Positions 43,548 through 55,582 of a stretch of 64,000 bases of DNA are shown one piece after another. Under the pieces are notes generated by a model. It did no database searches and was not told where the DNA came from. It saw only the letters and a program-made list of their open reading frames with translations. The position numbers and the translations under genes were made by a program. Every line of letters begins with the position of its first letter. Position 1 is the stretch's first letter. Origin of the DNA: DATDAH01 sp963792205 (GTDB taxonomy: Bacteria > Actinomycetota > Acidimicrobiia > Acidimicrobiales > DATDAH01); assembly GCA_963792205.1 (NCBI GenBank), contig CAWBVI010000005.1, positions 62,001 to 126,000 on the forward strand, written 5' to 3'.

Positions 43548-45032
43548 ATGGACGACCGTCGTCGCCGCTTCGATCCCACCACCACCGCCGCCGCCGGGCG
43601 GCTGGGGGCGGTACTGGTCGTCGGTCTCGGGCTCACGCTCGGCGCGCTCATCCTGGTCGTGGACGACCCGCCGGTCGACACCGAGCTCGGGGCGCTGGCC
43701 GCGGCAGGCAGCGCCCTCGTCGGCGTCCTGGCCTGGCTCCTACCTTGGCGTCGACTCCCACGGTTTGCCGCCTGGGCCCTGCCCGCCCTCGCCACCGCAG
43801 GCCTCGTCGCCGTCGACCGCCTCACGGAGCTCTCGTCGGCCCCCGAGAGCGTTGCCTTCTACCCGACGGCCTGGTTCGTCCTCCTCGCGTGGGTGGGCAT
43901 CACCCAGGCCCGGTGGCGGACCCTCCTCGCTATTCCGTTCGTGGCGGCCTCAGCACTAGCTGTGACCCTGGCCGAGGACAGCGTCGTCCCCGTCGCCACA
44001 GTGGCGGTCACGATCCCTGCCGCCGCCCTCCTCGGCGAGGTGATGGCCTGGGCATTGGCCGGGATCCGCATGGGCCACCGCGTCGAGCGGCGCCGCGAGG
44101 CCGACATCCGCACGCTCGCCACGCAGGTCGGGGTGTTGCGGGCCGGTCGGAGCACGCTGGATGAGATCGCCGGCCTGCTGGCCCGCCTGGCCCACGAGAT
44201 CTTCCACGGTGAGCATGCCAGCGTCGTGCTCACCGATCAGGACAGCAACCTCGTCGCGGGGTCGTACGGGACGAAGGGCGAGCCACCGTCACCCGAGGTG
44301 GAGGGCATCATCGGTGACGCGCTCGAAGCGCGGGAGGTCCGCCTCGTCGCTGAGAACGGCACCACCCTCCTGATCATCCCCCTGGTCGGTGAGTCCGAGA
44401 TCGGCGGCGCCGTCGTCGTCCGCCAGCCCCGGACCGGGGACGATCCCTTCACCGAGCAGCTGGCGATCCTCTTCGCCTCCCAGGCCGGCCCGGCGCTCGA
44501 GCAGTTCCGCGTCATCGGCAAGCTCTCCGAGGACCTCCGACGGGACGACAAGCTGGGCATCGGCAACAGCCGCCACGCCGCCGCCCTGGTGCAGAGCCTC
44601 ACCCCGGGCGACGCCCTCGTCTATATCGACCTCGACAACTTCGGCGACGTCAACGCCAAGCACGGCCACCCGGGGGGCGACCGCTTCCTGCGAGAGTTCT
44701 CGGACCTGCTCAGCACCAGCGTCCGGGACTCCGACCTCACCGCCCGACCCGGCGGCGACGAATTCATCTTCATCGCCCGGGATGCCGAGCACGACGCCTT
44801 GCCCGTGGCCAACCGGCTGCTCCAGGCCTGGCGGGAATCGGGTGTCGACCGCAGCTTCAGCGCGGGCATAGCCGTCCACGACGGCAACGACCTCCCCGAG
44901 AAGACCCTGTACAACGCCGACCAGGCGGCCCTCTGGGCGAAGCGGCAGGGCAAGGACCAGGTGTGCCTCTTTCCCCAGGGGCGTTGGCCGGGCGACGAGC
45001 CCCGCCGCGGCGACACCGACTTGCCGGGATGA
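43548..45032 (+). CDS. Membrane diguanylate cyclase (GAF-GGDEF)
   Basis: The 494-residue protein has six or so N-terminal membrane helices (about 15-165), a GAF-like sensing domain (about 190-335; VVLTDQDSNLVAGSYG) and a C-terminal GGDEF domain. The active site is GGDEF (402-406) and the inhibitory I-site is RDSD (393-396), five residues before it, so product feedback is predicted. FGDVNAKHGHPGGDRFLREF is the substrate-binding helix. It makes cyclic di-GMP. The ATG at 43548 is preferred over a GTG further upstream. The signal it senses is unknown. It is divergent from the second barrel protein. Confidence 0.92.
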   Translation: MDDRRRRFDPTTTAAAGRLGAVLVVGLGLTLGALILVVDDPPVDTELGALAAAGSALVGVLAWLLPWRRLPRFAAWALPALATAGLVAVDRLTELSSAPESVAFYPTAWFVLLAWVGITQARWRTLLAIPFVAASALAVTLAEDSVVPVATVAVTIPAAALLGEVMAWALAGIRMGHRVERRREADIRTLATQVGVLRAGRSTLDEIAGLLARLAHEIFHGEHASVVLTDQDSNLVAGSYGTKGEPPSPEVEGIIGDALEAREVRLVAENGTTLLIIPLVGESEIGGAVVVRQPRTGDDPFTEQLAILFASQAGPALEQFRVIGKLSEDLRRDDKLGIGNSRHAAALVQSLTPGDALVYIDLDNFGDVNAKHGHPGGDRFLREFSDLLSTSVRDSDLTARPGGDEFIFIARDAEHDALPVANRLLQAWRESGVDRSFSAGIAVHDGNDLPEKTLYNADQAALWAKRQGKDQVCLFPQGRWPGDEPRRGDTDLPG

Positions 45033-45059
45033 CGGTCGACAAGCTGGCGTCCCTAACCG

Positions 45060-45594
45060 TCAGTCGGGCATGGTCGCGGTGAGGGTGAGCAGGACGCCGC
45101 GACCACCGTCGCCCGAGATCAGCACGTTGCCGACGTACGTGTCGGTCTCGAACACGAGCTGGCCGACGAAGTCCTGACCCTGGCCGTCGCTGTCCTCGAG
45201 CAGCACCGCGAAGCCGGCCTCGTCGACGGCGTCCCGGTAGAAGTCGAAGACGGCCTGCGGGCGCTCGTCGGCGATGGCGTAGTCCACGGCGAGGCGCAGC
45301 TCGCCCTCGGCCCGACCGGTGGAGCCCACCTCGACCTCGGCCCCCTCGGGCACCGGGAAGCTCCGCGGGAACGCCTCGGGCACCTCGTTGGGCACGCTGA
45401 CGACCTCACCCGACCGGATCGTCGTCGTCGGCGACCCGGGCGGTCCCGACGACGGCACCGTGACGTCGTCGCTGAAGGTCACCCCGGGGTCGAGCGTCAA
45501 GGTCGTGGTGGTGCCGCCCGCCGCGCCGCCACCGTCGTCACCGCAGCCCACGAGGGTGAGGGCCGCCACCAGGACCGCGCCCCCCCACCTCGGG

Positions 45595-45608
<14 letters not shown>
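45060..45608 (-). CDS. Secreted lipoprotein
   Basis: The 182-residue lipoprotein has a short basic start, a hydrophobic core, and lipobox LVGC with Cys22, followed by a Gly/Thr-rich linker. The mature domain (about 75-180) is small and soluble, with EAFPRSFPVPEGAEVEVG and AVFDFYRDAVDEAGFAVLLED, which looks like a compact alpha/beta ligand-binding or sensory domain. The family is not recognised. The ATG at 45608 lies inside the last codons of gcvP, so it is downstream of and probably cotranscribed with gcvP. Confidence 0.7.
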
Positions 45609-48440
<2,832 letters not shown>

Positions 48441-48441
<1 letters not shown>

Positions 48442-49511
48442 CAGCGATCTCCTGTCACGAACGGTGGGGTGACGACGGTGGCGGGCTCGGGCCGGCCCCG
48501 GACGTCGATGGCCACCCGGGTGTCGGGCCCGATCTCGGGCGGCAGGAACGCCAGCGCGATCCCCCGGTCGAGGCCGGGCGAGAAGTTGCCGCTCGTGACC
48601 TCGCCCACGACCTCGCCGTCGACGAGGACCGCCTGCTCGGCCCGGGGCGGCCGCTTGCCGTCGAGCACGAGACCTCGAAGGAGCCGATGGACGCCACGTT
48701 CACGCTCGGCCTCGAGGGCCGTTCGGCCCCGGAAGTCGCCCTTGTCCCAGCCCACGACCCACCCCAGCCCGGCCTGGAGCGGCGTGATGCCCGGACCCAG
48801 CTCGTGGCCGTGCAACGGGAGGCCGGCCTCGAGCCGGAGCGTGTCGCGGGCACCGAGCCCGGCCGGCACGGCACCGGCGGCCAGCACGGCGTCCCACAGG
48901 CTTTCGGCCGCGTCCGCCGGCACGGCCAGCTCCACGCCGTCTTCGCCCGTGTAGCCGGTCCCGGCCACGGTCACCGTCGTGCCGTCGATGTCGACGTCGG
49001 CCACGCGCCGGCGGGCGACCTCGGCGGCGTCCGGTGACACCGCCTTCAGCCGCTCCCGGGCGTCGGGGCCCTGCACCGCGAGGATGGCCCGCTCGGCCGT
49101 GACGTCGACCGCCTCGACATCGCGGCCGGACAGGGCGTCGGTGACCCGGTCGGTGTTGGAGGCGTTGGGCATCACGTCGAAGCGCCCTTCTCCCCGCCAC
49201 CACACGATGATGTCGTCGAGGACCGAACCGTCGTCGGCGTCGAGCAGGTGGGTGTACTGGGTGCGACCCGGCTCGACCTTCGTGAGATCGGCGGTCAGGG
49301 TGCGCTGGAGGAGCGCTTCGGCGCCGGATCCCGTGACCCGCACCGTGCCCAGGTGGCTGACGTCGAAGGCCACGGCACCCGTGCGGCAGGCCTTGTGCTC
49401 GCGGAGCGTGCCGTCGCCATACGCCAGGGGCATCTCCCACCCGCCGAACGGCACCATCTTGGCCCCGAGGGCCCGATGGGCGGCATCGAGGGGCGAGTGC
49501 CGCAGGCTCAT
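48441..49511 (-). CDS. gcvT: Aminomethyltransferase, T protein of glycine cleavage
   Basis: GcvT releases ammonia and transfers the methylene group from lipoyl-GcvH to tetrahydrofolate. The 356-residue protein has the folate-binding core: MVPFGGWEMPLAYGDG near residues 17-33, VAFDVSHLGTVRVTG, a central AVQGPDARERL and YTGEDGVELAVP, and C-terminal LPLHGHELGPGITPLQAGL. The length is normal. The start is ATG at 49511. It overlaps gcvP by the ATGA, so gcvT and gcvP are cotranscribed. Confidence 0.96.
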
Positions 49512-49532
49512 GGGCAGAGAGCCTACGGACAG

Positions 49533-49907
49533 TTATGCGGCCCGGTTGAGGTCGTACTTGACCGCCAGGTTCTCCCAGTCGCGGCGGTACAGGATCATGA
49601 TGTTGACCCCGGGGTAGCGCAGCCGGAGCTGGCGGATCTTGCGGTTCTTCTTGGTGACCAGGCGCTGCTTGAGCGTGGTCAGCTCGATGTAGAGGTCCAG
49701 GTCGGGCAGGTAGAAGTCGGGGCTGAAGCCCTCGATCGGCCGGCCGGCGGCGTCTTCGGCGAGGACGAAGGTCCGAGGTTCGTAGCGCCACTCGACCCCG
49801 TAGAAGTCGAGGACGGCGGCGAACTCCCGCTCGGAGAGGTGGGCGAAGGTCACCGACTGGTGCGGGAGGAGGGCATCCCCCGTCGGTGACGGCGCCCGGG
49901 AGGTCAC
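49533..49907 (-). CDS. Small PD-(D/E)XK nuclease-like protein
   Basis: The 124-residue protein has the core of the PD-(D/E)XK nuclease fold: VEWRYEPRTFVL, then GFSPDFYLPDLDLYIELTTLK, where the Asp of PDFYLPD and the Glu-x-Thr of YIELTT occupy the catalytic positions (Thr replaces the usual Lys), then KKNRKIRQLRLRYPGVNI. It resembles small Vsr-like or homing-type nucleases, and activity is uncertain because of the Thr. It overlaps the end of the downstream-facing MerR gene by 4 bases (ATGA) and precedes gcvT. Confidence 0.7.
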   Translation of the reverse strand: MTSRAPSPTGDALLPHQSVTFAHLSEREFAAVLDFYGVEWRYEPRTFVLAEDAAGRPIEGFSPDFYLPDLDLYIELTTLKQRLVTKKNRKIRQLRLRYPGVNIMILYRRDWENLAVKYDLNRAA

Positions 49908-50410
49908 GGCTCGGCGGCCGCCTCCGCCGTTCCCGGCGGCCCCTGGACGGCATCAGCCGGCAGCGCCTCGGGGAACAGCTGGTGGATGCTGGCGTCGACC
50001 TGCTCGACCACGCCGGAGAGGGGCAGGATGTTCAGCACGCCCTGGCCCTTGCGCACCAGGTCGATCATCTCCTCGCCGTCGCTGGTCAGGACCGTCTGGT
50101 CGCCGCTGATGACGAGGTTGGCGCTGGCGACGTCCTCACCGAGCTGGTCGCGGAGGTAGGTGAAGACGTCCCGCACCAGCTCGAGGCGGATGCCGGCGTC
50201 GAGCAGGCTCTTGATGACCTTGAGCTCGAGCAGGTCCCGGTAGGAGTACTTCCGGCGGCTGCCGCTGCCCGAGGCGTCGGCCAGCGTGGGGCGGACGAGG
50301 TCGGTCCGGGCCCAGTAGTCCAGCTGTCGGTAGCTGATGCCGACGATCTCGGCCGCCTTCTTGCCCCCGTAGCCGATGTGGCGTGGGAACATCTCCTGCT
50401 GTCCGGTCAT
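49904..50410 (-). CDS. MerR family transcriptional regulator
   Basis: The 168-residue regulator has a MerR winged helix-turn-helix at residues 15-75 (AAEIVGISYRQLDYWARTDL, SGSRRKYSYRDLLELKVIKSLLDAGI) and a C-terminal dimerisation region (VRDVFTYLRDQLGEDVASANL). It resembles Rv1828/Rv1830-type MerR proteins found near gcvH and the bifunctional nuclease in mycobacteria. No metal-binding Cys of the classical effector domain is visible. The targets are unknown. It is transcribed away from the HNH gene; the 289-base spacer holds the SOS-like dyad. Confidence 0.88.
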   Translation of the reverse strand: MTGQQEMFPRHIGYGGKKAAEIVGISYRQLDYWARTDLVRPTLADASGSGSRRKYSYRDLLELKVIKSLLDAGIRLELVRDVFTYLRDQLGEDVASANLVISGDQTVLTSDGEEMIDLVRKGQGVLNILPLSGVVEQVDASIHQLFPEALPADAVQGPPGTAEAAAEP

Positions 50411-50653
50411 GTGGTGGTTCCTGTCGTCAGGGCGCCCGCCCCCGTCACACGGCCGTAACTACGCCCGTGTCACACGCCGAGCGTACGCTCCACCTCCGGT
50501 CGAGGTCAACGATGGTCGAGGGTCCCAGCGGTTCATGGCGCTGCGCTCGGAGGCACAACCGGTCCGCGATCGGTTCGGCTTCGAGCTCTGGGACGTCCCG
50601 GCCGATCGCTCCTTCTACCTCCCGATTCGCTGATGTTCCGCCGGGAATTTCTA

Positions 50654-50667
50654 CGAACATATGTTTG
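50654..50667 (+). promoter_or_regulatory. LexA (SOS) box upstream of the HNH gene
   Basis: CGAACATATGTTTG is a near-perfect dyad, one mismatch from the actinobacterial SOS box (TCGAAC-N4-GTTCGA). It ends 32 bases before the GTG start of the 13E12/DUF222-type HNH gene. Several 13E12 family genes in M. tuberculosis are reported to be LexA-regulated, which supports the call. Confidence 0.65.
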
Positions 50668-50699
50668 CTTCTGGCCTAGGGGCAGGCTAGGTTGAGGTC

Positions 50700-52020
50700 G
50701 TGCCCGACCCGGCCAAGACCGTGGAGCTGTTGTCGAAAGACCCCACGGCACTGGCCCGCGAGGACCTGTTGGCCGGGATCACCTCGGCGGAGGAGCTGCG
50801 TTCGTGGATCGCGGCGCGGCGAGGGTCGGTTCGCCCGGCGGTTGGAGGCCCTGCCCGCCGATCCGTCGGATCCGTCCAAGGATCTGGCTGGTCAGTTGGA
50901 GCGGAATCAGAACGTGGGTCGGGGTGAAGCCAAGCGGCGCAAGGAGCGGGCCGAGCAGCTCGAGAACCTACCGGAGACCGAGGAGAAGTTGGAGGCCGGG
51001 CAGATCACCGACGGCCACGCCGACGCCATGGCCCGCGCCCGGTCCAAGGCCGACGCCCAGGCCAAGGCGGCACTGGAGGCCAACGAGGCCCGCCTGCTGG
51101 AGGATGGCCGTAAGCAGTCTCCGCACGAGTTCGCCAAGCGCCTTGAGCGATTCGTGCAGCGCCACTCCGCCGATGACGGACGGGACCAGTGGGACAAGAA
51201 GAAGGCGCGGCAGCGGCTGCGTTTGGGCAAGAACCATGACGGGATGACCCTGGTCAACGGGGAGTACGCCCCCGAGGACGGCCAGACCGTGCGGCGAGTT
51301 CTGCACGGTGTGTCGGAGGAGCTGTTCCGCCGGGACCACCAGGACCACCCCGCCGACGAGCCGGTCCCGTTCCTGGAACGGACCAGCGAAAACCGCCTGG
51401 CCGAGGCGCTGGTCGAGATCTGCCGCCGGGCCGAACAGGCCAAGGGCCCGGCCAAGAACGACGACCGCGCCGTGGTCCTCATCCCTTACGACGACCTGGT
51501 CGCTGACGACGGCCCCAACGCCGCGACCCTGACCGACGGGACCCCGGTGCCGGCGTCGGTGGCCCGCCGCGTGGCCTGTGACGCCGGCCTCATCCCCGCG
51601 GTGCTCGACGGCCAGGGCTGCGTGCTCGACCTCGGCCGGTCCCAACGGATCGCCTCACCCAGCCAGCGGCTGGCCCTGAAGCTGATGTGGGAATCGTGTT
51701 CGTTCGCCGACTGCCGCTCCCCGTTCGAGTGGTGCCAGATCCACCACACCATCCCCTTCAACGACGACGGCGCCCTGGGCAAGACGGATCTGGGCGAGCT
51801 GACGCCGTTGTGTCGGCACTGCCACGACCTGGCCCACACCCCCGGCTGGACCATCACCAAGAACCCCGCCGATCACTCCACGACCACCATCGCCCCCGAC
51901 GGCACCACCTGGCACCGCCCGCCCGACCGGCAGCGACAAACCGAGCCGCCCCCCGCGGCGGCGACCGGAACCGAGCCCCAAAGGGCACCGGCCGCCACCC
52001 TCTTCACCCCCGCCGCCTGA
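50700..52020 (+). CDS. 13E12/DUF222-type HNH endonuclease (one frameshift)
   Basis: With one base removed the protein has 439 residues. The N-terminus (MPDPAKTVELLSKDPTALAR) is followed by a DUF222-like helical region and, near residues 325-380, the HNH nuclease motif CQIHHTIPFNDDGALGKTDL with zinc-binding CRHCHDLAH. The break is at 50820, where one extra C shifts the frame: removal gives SWIAAREGRFARRLEALP. The count is exact, so error is likely. These proteins are repetitive in actinobacterial genomes and often near mobile regions. The upstream SOS box predicts damage induction. The Pro/Ala/Thr-rich tail is normal for this group. Confidence 0.85.
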
Positions 52021-52241
52021 ACCCTCTCCCCACCAAAACCCGTTGACCACGCGCGACCAGTCGCCGAACGACCCGAAGCGGTGGGCACCGGTGTCTCCGC
52101 AGCGCCGTTTACGCCAGTCCGAAGCAAGGAGGCGCCGGTGCCCACCGCCCCGGCGCCACACGCACGCGACACTGACCGACGTGGACGACGACGTGCAGGC
52201 CTACCTCGAGGACCTGACCCCCGAGACCAGGGGCGCCTCGA

Positions 52242-52255
52242 CCCCTGATCAGGGG
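52242..52255. other. Perfect palindrome over the K+ channel stop codon
   Basis: CCCCTGATCAGGGG is a 14-base perfect inverted repeat. It contains the TGA of the minus-strand channel gene (52249-52251). It may be a small terminator stem or a restriction/methylation-like site; no loop or U tract is present. The spacer from 52021 to 52248 contains no complete gene. Confidence 0.4.
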
Positions 52256-53265
52256 CGTTCGACGAGTGCCTGCAGCTGGGTCAGCTGCTCCTGGGTGCCG
52301 ATGGCGATGAGCACGTCGCCCTCTCGGAGCACCGACTCCGGGCCGGGGTTGGTCGTGAACGATCCGTCGCGATCTCTGATGGCCAGGACCAGGGCCCCCG
52401 TGGTGTCCCGCACCTGCGCCTGCCGGACGGTCTGGCCCGCCAGCGGCGACCCCGGCGGCACCGTGACGTCCTCCAGGCGGAACTCCACGCTGCCGTCGTG
52501 CATCACCACGTCGAGGAAGTCGGCCACGTTCGGCGCCAGGGCGAGGGCGGCGATCCGGCTGCCACCGATCTGCTGCGGGTTGACGACCCGGTCGGCCCCG
52601 GCCTGACGGAGCTTGGCCTCGTTCGCCTCGTCCCGCACCCGGGACACGATGAACAGGTCGGGACAGCGGGCGCGGGCGCTGAGGGCGACGAAGAGGTTGT
52701 CGGCGTCGCTGTCGACGGCGGTGACCAGGGTGGCGGCCCGCTCGATGCCGGCGCCGGTCATCACCGCGTCGTCCGTGGCGTCGCCCCAGACCTTCAGGCC
52801 GGGGATGGCGTTGAAGCGATCTGGGTCGACCTCGACCACGACCAGGTCACGCCCCGACCCGGCGAGGTGCTCGCCGATGGTGCGGCCGACCCGGCCCCAC
52901 CCGCAGAGCACCACGTGGCCGGTCAGGTCGTCGATCGTGCGCTCCATCCTTCGCCTCCCGATGCGGTCGCTCAGTCTCCCCTCCACCACCGACTCCAACA
53001 AGACGGTGGCGGTGTACAGGGCCACGCCCACCCCTGTGAGGACCAGGCCCATCGTGAACACCCGGAAGGGCACGCTGGGCTCGTCGGGCAGCTCCCGGAA
53101 GCCCACGGTCGAGATGGTCGTGACCGTCTGGTAGGTGGCGTCGAGCGGGCTGAGCCCGAGGACGAGGTAGCCGATGGTGCCGACGGCGAGCACGGCCACG
53201 AGCAGGACGCAGCCGATCTGCACCCTGCGCCAGGGATCGCCGACTGGGGCGCGGCGCGCCTTCAG
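52249..53265 (-). CDS. Potassium channel/TrkA-type protein
   Basis: The protein has two membrane helices at about residues 15-35 and 70-95 with a pore loop between them containing the filter-like TTISTVGFRELP. After the channel comes an RCK/TrkA-N domain (VVLCGWGRVGRTIGEHLAGSG, with the GxGxxG NAD loop) and a TrkA-C domain at the end. The domain order is that of MthK-type K+ channels. The likely start is a CTG at 53265 overlapping the bifunctional nuclease stop; a GTG at 53223 is an alternative, so length is 338 or 324. It is the last gene of the hpt-nuclease-channel series. Confidence 0.82.
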   Translation of the reverse strand: MKARRAPVGDPWRRVQIGCVLLVAVLAVGTIGYLVLGLSPLDATYQTVTTISTVGFRELPDEPSVPFRVFTMGLVLTGVGVALYTATVLLESVVEGRLSDRIGRRRMERTIDDLTGHVVLCGWGRVGRTIGEHLAGSGRDLVVVEVDPDRFNAIPGLKVWGDATDDAVMTGAGIERAATLVTAVDSDADNLFVALSARARCPDLFIVSRVRDEANEAKLRQAGADRVVNPQQIGGSRIAALALAPNVADFLDVVMHDGSVEFRLEDVTVPPGSPLAGQTVRQAQVRDTTGALVLAIRDRDGSFTTNPGPESVLREGDVLIAIGTQEQLTQLQALVERP

Positions 53266-53747
53266 GAGGCGAAGTCCTCCGGGTCCACGTCGTCGATGAA
53301 CCGGCGGAACTCCTCGACGACCTCCTCCTCGGGCAGGGCCTCCTCGCGGACCGTGTAGCCGACCTCGTCGAGCACCGCCTCTTCGGCGAAGATCGGCGAA
53401 CCCGTGCGGGCGGCGAGGGCGATGGCATCGGACGGGCGGCTCGACAGCGTCTGCACGTTCCCGTTCTGCACGAGGTGGAGCTCGGCGAAGAAGGTGCTGT
53501 CCTGCAGGTCGGTGACCACGATCCGCTCGAGGCTCACCGAGAGCTCGTCGAGCAGGTTCTTGACCAGGTCGTGGGTCATCGGGCGGGGGGTGGCGACCTG
53601 CTCGAGGGCGAAGGCGATGGCCGTGGCCTCCGGCGACCCGATGAAGATCGGGAGCATGCGGCGCTCGCCGGCGGTCTCCCGGAGCAGGACGATCGGCGTG
53701 TTGGTGGGCAGCTCCACCCTCACCCCGACCAACTCCATCTCGACCAT
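53262..53747 (-). CDS. Bifunctional nuclease family protein (DUF151)
   Basis: The 161-residue protein is a member of the bifunctional nuclease (BFN/DUF151) family, found next to gcvH, FHA and MerR genes in actinobacteria (Rv1829 in M. tuberculosis). The conserved stretch RMLPIFIGSPEATAIAFALEQ (about 29-49) and RPSDAIALAARTGSPIFAEEAVLDE (about 105-130) are both visible. The C-terminal tail is acidic. The ATG at 53747 is used because it begins the family's MELVGVRVEL. The activity on DNA/RNA shown for plant members is not established in bacteria. Confidence 0.92.
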   Translation of the reverse strand: MVEMELVGVRVELPTNTPIVLLRETAGERRMLPIFIGSPEATAIAFALEQVATPRPMTHDLVKNLLDELSVSLERIVVTDLQDSTFFAELHLVQNGNVQTLSSRPSDAIALAARTGSPIFAEEAVLDEVGYTVREEALPEEEVVEEFRRFIDDVDPEDFAS

Positions 53748-53757
53748 CGCCCACAAC

Positions 53758-54321
53758 CTACGCGCTCGGATACAGGTCCCCCACGTAGGCATCCGGGTCG
53801 GCGGCGAGGACCTCGAGATCGCCCGTGGCCACGAGGTCGAGGTTGCGGTAGCGGCCCCGGAAGTCCAGCCCGTAGCCGAGGACGAACTCGTCGCCGATCT
53901 CGAACCCGACGTGGGCCAGGGGCTGCGGAACGATGCGGCGGGCCCGCTTGTCGAAGAGGGTGCAGACGTCGAGGGAGGCCGGGTTGCGGGCCTTCAGCTG
54001 GCTGAGGAGGTAGGCCAGGGTGAGCCCGGTGTCGACCACGTCCTCGACCAGGATCACCGGGCGCCCGGTGAGGTCGGTGCCGACGTCCTTCGTGAGGCGG
54101 ACCCGGCCGCTGTCCGGCGCGTACGACGAGATGCCGAGGAAGTCGATCTCGACGGGGATCGACAGCTGGCGCACCAGGTCGGCGACGAAGAGCACGCTGC
54201 CCTTCAGCACCGCCACGAGCACCACCCCTTCAGGGTGCGCGGCGCTGATCTCCCGTCCCAGGCGCTCGTTGGCGGCGCGGAGGTCGTCCGCGTCGTAGAG
54301 GATCCGCGCCGCCGCGGTCAA
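53758..54321 (-). CDS. hpt: Hypoxanthine phosphoribosyltransferase
   Basis: This purine salvage enzyme converts hypoxanthine or guanine and PRPP to IMP or GMP. The 187-residue protein has the PRTase signature VILVEDVVDTGLTL (PRPP site, about 96-109) and the purine-pocket region LKGSVLFVADLVRQL with EIDFLGISSY. The length matches the family. The start is a TTG at 54321 overlapping the MerR stop (TTGA); there is no ATG in a suitable place. It follows the MerR gene and precedes the bifunctional nuclease gene by 10 bases. Confidence 0.94.
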   Translation of the reverse strand: MTAAARILYDADDLRAANERLGREISAAHPEGVVLVAVLKGSVLFVADLVRQLSIPVEIDFLGISSYAPDSGRVRLTKDVGTDLTGRPVILVEDVVDTGLTLAYLLSQLKARNPASLDVCTLFDKRARRIVPQPLAHVGFEIGDEFVLGYGLDFRGRYRNLDLVATGDLEVLAADPDAYVGDLYPSA

Positions 54322-55096
54322 AGGGGCCCGAGCTGGTCCCGCAAGGAGCGCCGGAGCAGCGAAGCCCGCATCTGATCGCCCAAGGAGCACAGGTCGCCGA
54401 CGAGCTCGAAGGCCTGGCGGCGAGCGGCGGGGTCGCGCTGGCGGACCATCGGGCTGACCAGCTGCTCGAGGAAGCCGGCCTCGCGGTCGGCGGCCATCTT
54501 GTACATGCGGAGGTGCCGGGGCTCGACGCCGTGGCTCTGGAAGGACGCCGCCAACCGGGCGACCACCAGGGCCTCGTCGTCGTAGAGCACCGCGGAGCCG
54601 ACCTGGCGGCCGGCGATCAGCCCGTAGCGGGTGAGCTCGGCGATCGTGTCGGCGTCGAGGCCGGTCGCGGCGCTCAGCTCCTCGACGGTCATGCTCACCC
54701 CGGTCATGCCCGTGTCGAGGGCTTCGACGGCGCGCACGGCGGGCGCGGCCGTGGTGGCGGCCTCGGTCGCCGGAGGGCACGGCGACGAGCGTCGGAGGCG
54801 ACGTCGACGGGGCGGCCGGCGGTTCGGGCACCGGATCCTCGAGGCTCCAGTCGCCGTCGCTGATGCGCTGGCGGATGACCTTGAGCGGCAGGTAGTTCTC
54901 CCGCTGCTGACGCAGGATCCAGCGCAGGCAGGCGACATCGTCGTCGTAGAACTTGCGGTAGCCCGACGGCGTGCGCTCGGGATCGATCAGCCCCTGGCTT
55001 CTCGAGGAAGCGGATCTTCGAGATGGTGACGTCCGGGAACTCCTCCTGGAGGAGCGCCAGGACCTCACCGATCGAGTGGTGGCCTTCAGGGCTCAT
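54318..55096 (-). CDS. MerR family regulator, FtsR-like (two frameshifts)
   Basis: After two single-base corrections the protein has 258 residues. It starts MSPEGHHSIGEVLALLQEEFPDVTISKIRFLE; the first extra base (54999-55000) gives SQGLIDPERTPSGYRKFYDDD, and the second (GGG 54775-54777) restores a C-terminal domain with DTGMTGVSMTVEELSAATGLDADTIAELTRYGLI. The N-terminal MerR-type winged helix and the gcvH-FHA neighbourhood match Rv1828/FtsR of actinobacteria, a regulator linked to cell division. Both corrected counts are exact. As written, three frames each hold only part of the gene. The stop overlaps the hpt TTG. Confidence 0.87.
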
Positions 55097-55103
55097 GGTC
55101 GCC

Positions 55104-55582
55104 TCACGTCACGCCCGCCACGAGGAAGAGGAGCTTGTACTTGCCGACCTGCAGCACGTCGCCATGGGCCAACGCCGACTCCTCGATCCGCTCGCGGTTC
55201 ACGTAGGTGCCGTTGAGCGAGCCGGCGTCCCGGACCCGGTACTCGTCGCCGTCCCGGACGATCTCGGCGTGGCGCCGGGACACGGTGATGTCGTCGAGGA
55301 AGATGTCGCTGTCCGGGTGACGCCCGGCCGACGTCGAGGGCTGGTCGAGCAGGATGCGGGTGCCCGCGGCCTCGCCCCGGGTCACGACGAGCACACCGGT
55401 CCCCACCGGGACGTCGGACAGGTCGACCTCGACCTCGGGCACCGGGGTCTCGGCCGCCTCCTCCCCGCGTCGGGGGCGAAGGCCATCGTCGTCGGATCCC
55501 GGTCGTCCGCCAGCGGGGTGCCGCAGGACGAACAGAACCGCGACCCGGCCGTGTTCTCGTGACCGCAGGACGGGCAGGTCAT
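55104..55582 (-). CDS. Zinc-ribbon/FHA domain protein, GarA-like (one frameshift)
   Basis: The protein has 159 residues if one G is added to the run of four (plus-strand CCCC, 55463-55466). The N-terminus is a zinc ribbon (MTCPSCGHENTAGSRFCSSCG). The C-terminal FHA domain (about 70-150) has GRHPDSDIFLDDITVSRRHAEI and SLNGTYVNRERIE, typical phosphothreonine-binding loops, as in GarA of mycobacteria, which binds 2-oxoglutarate enzymes. The start ATG overlaps the gcvH stop (ATGA). It follows the gcvH-FHA-MerR order of actinobacteria. Confidence 0.87.
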
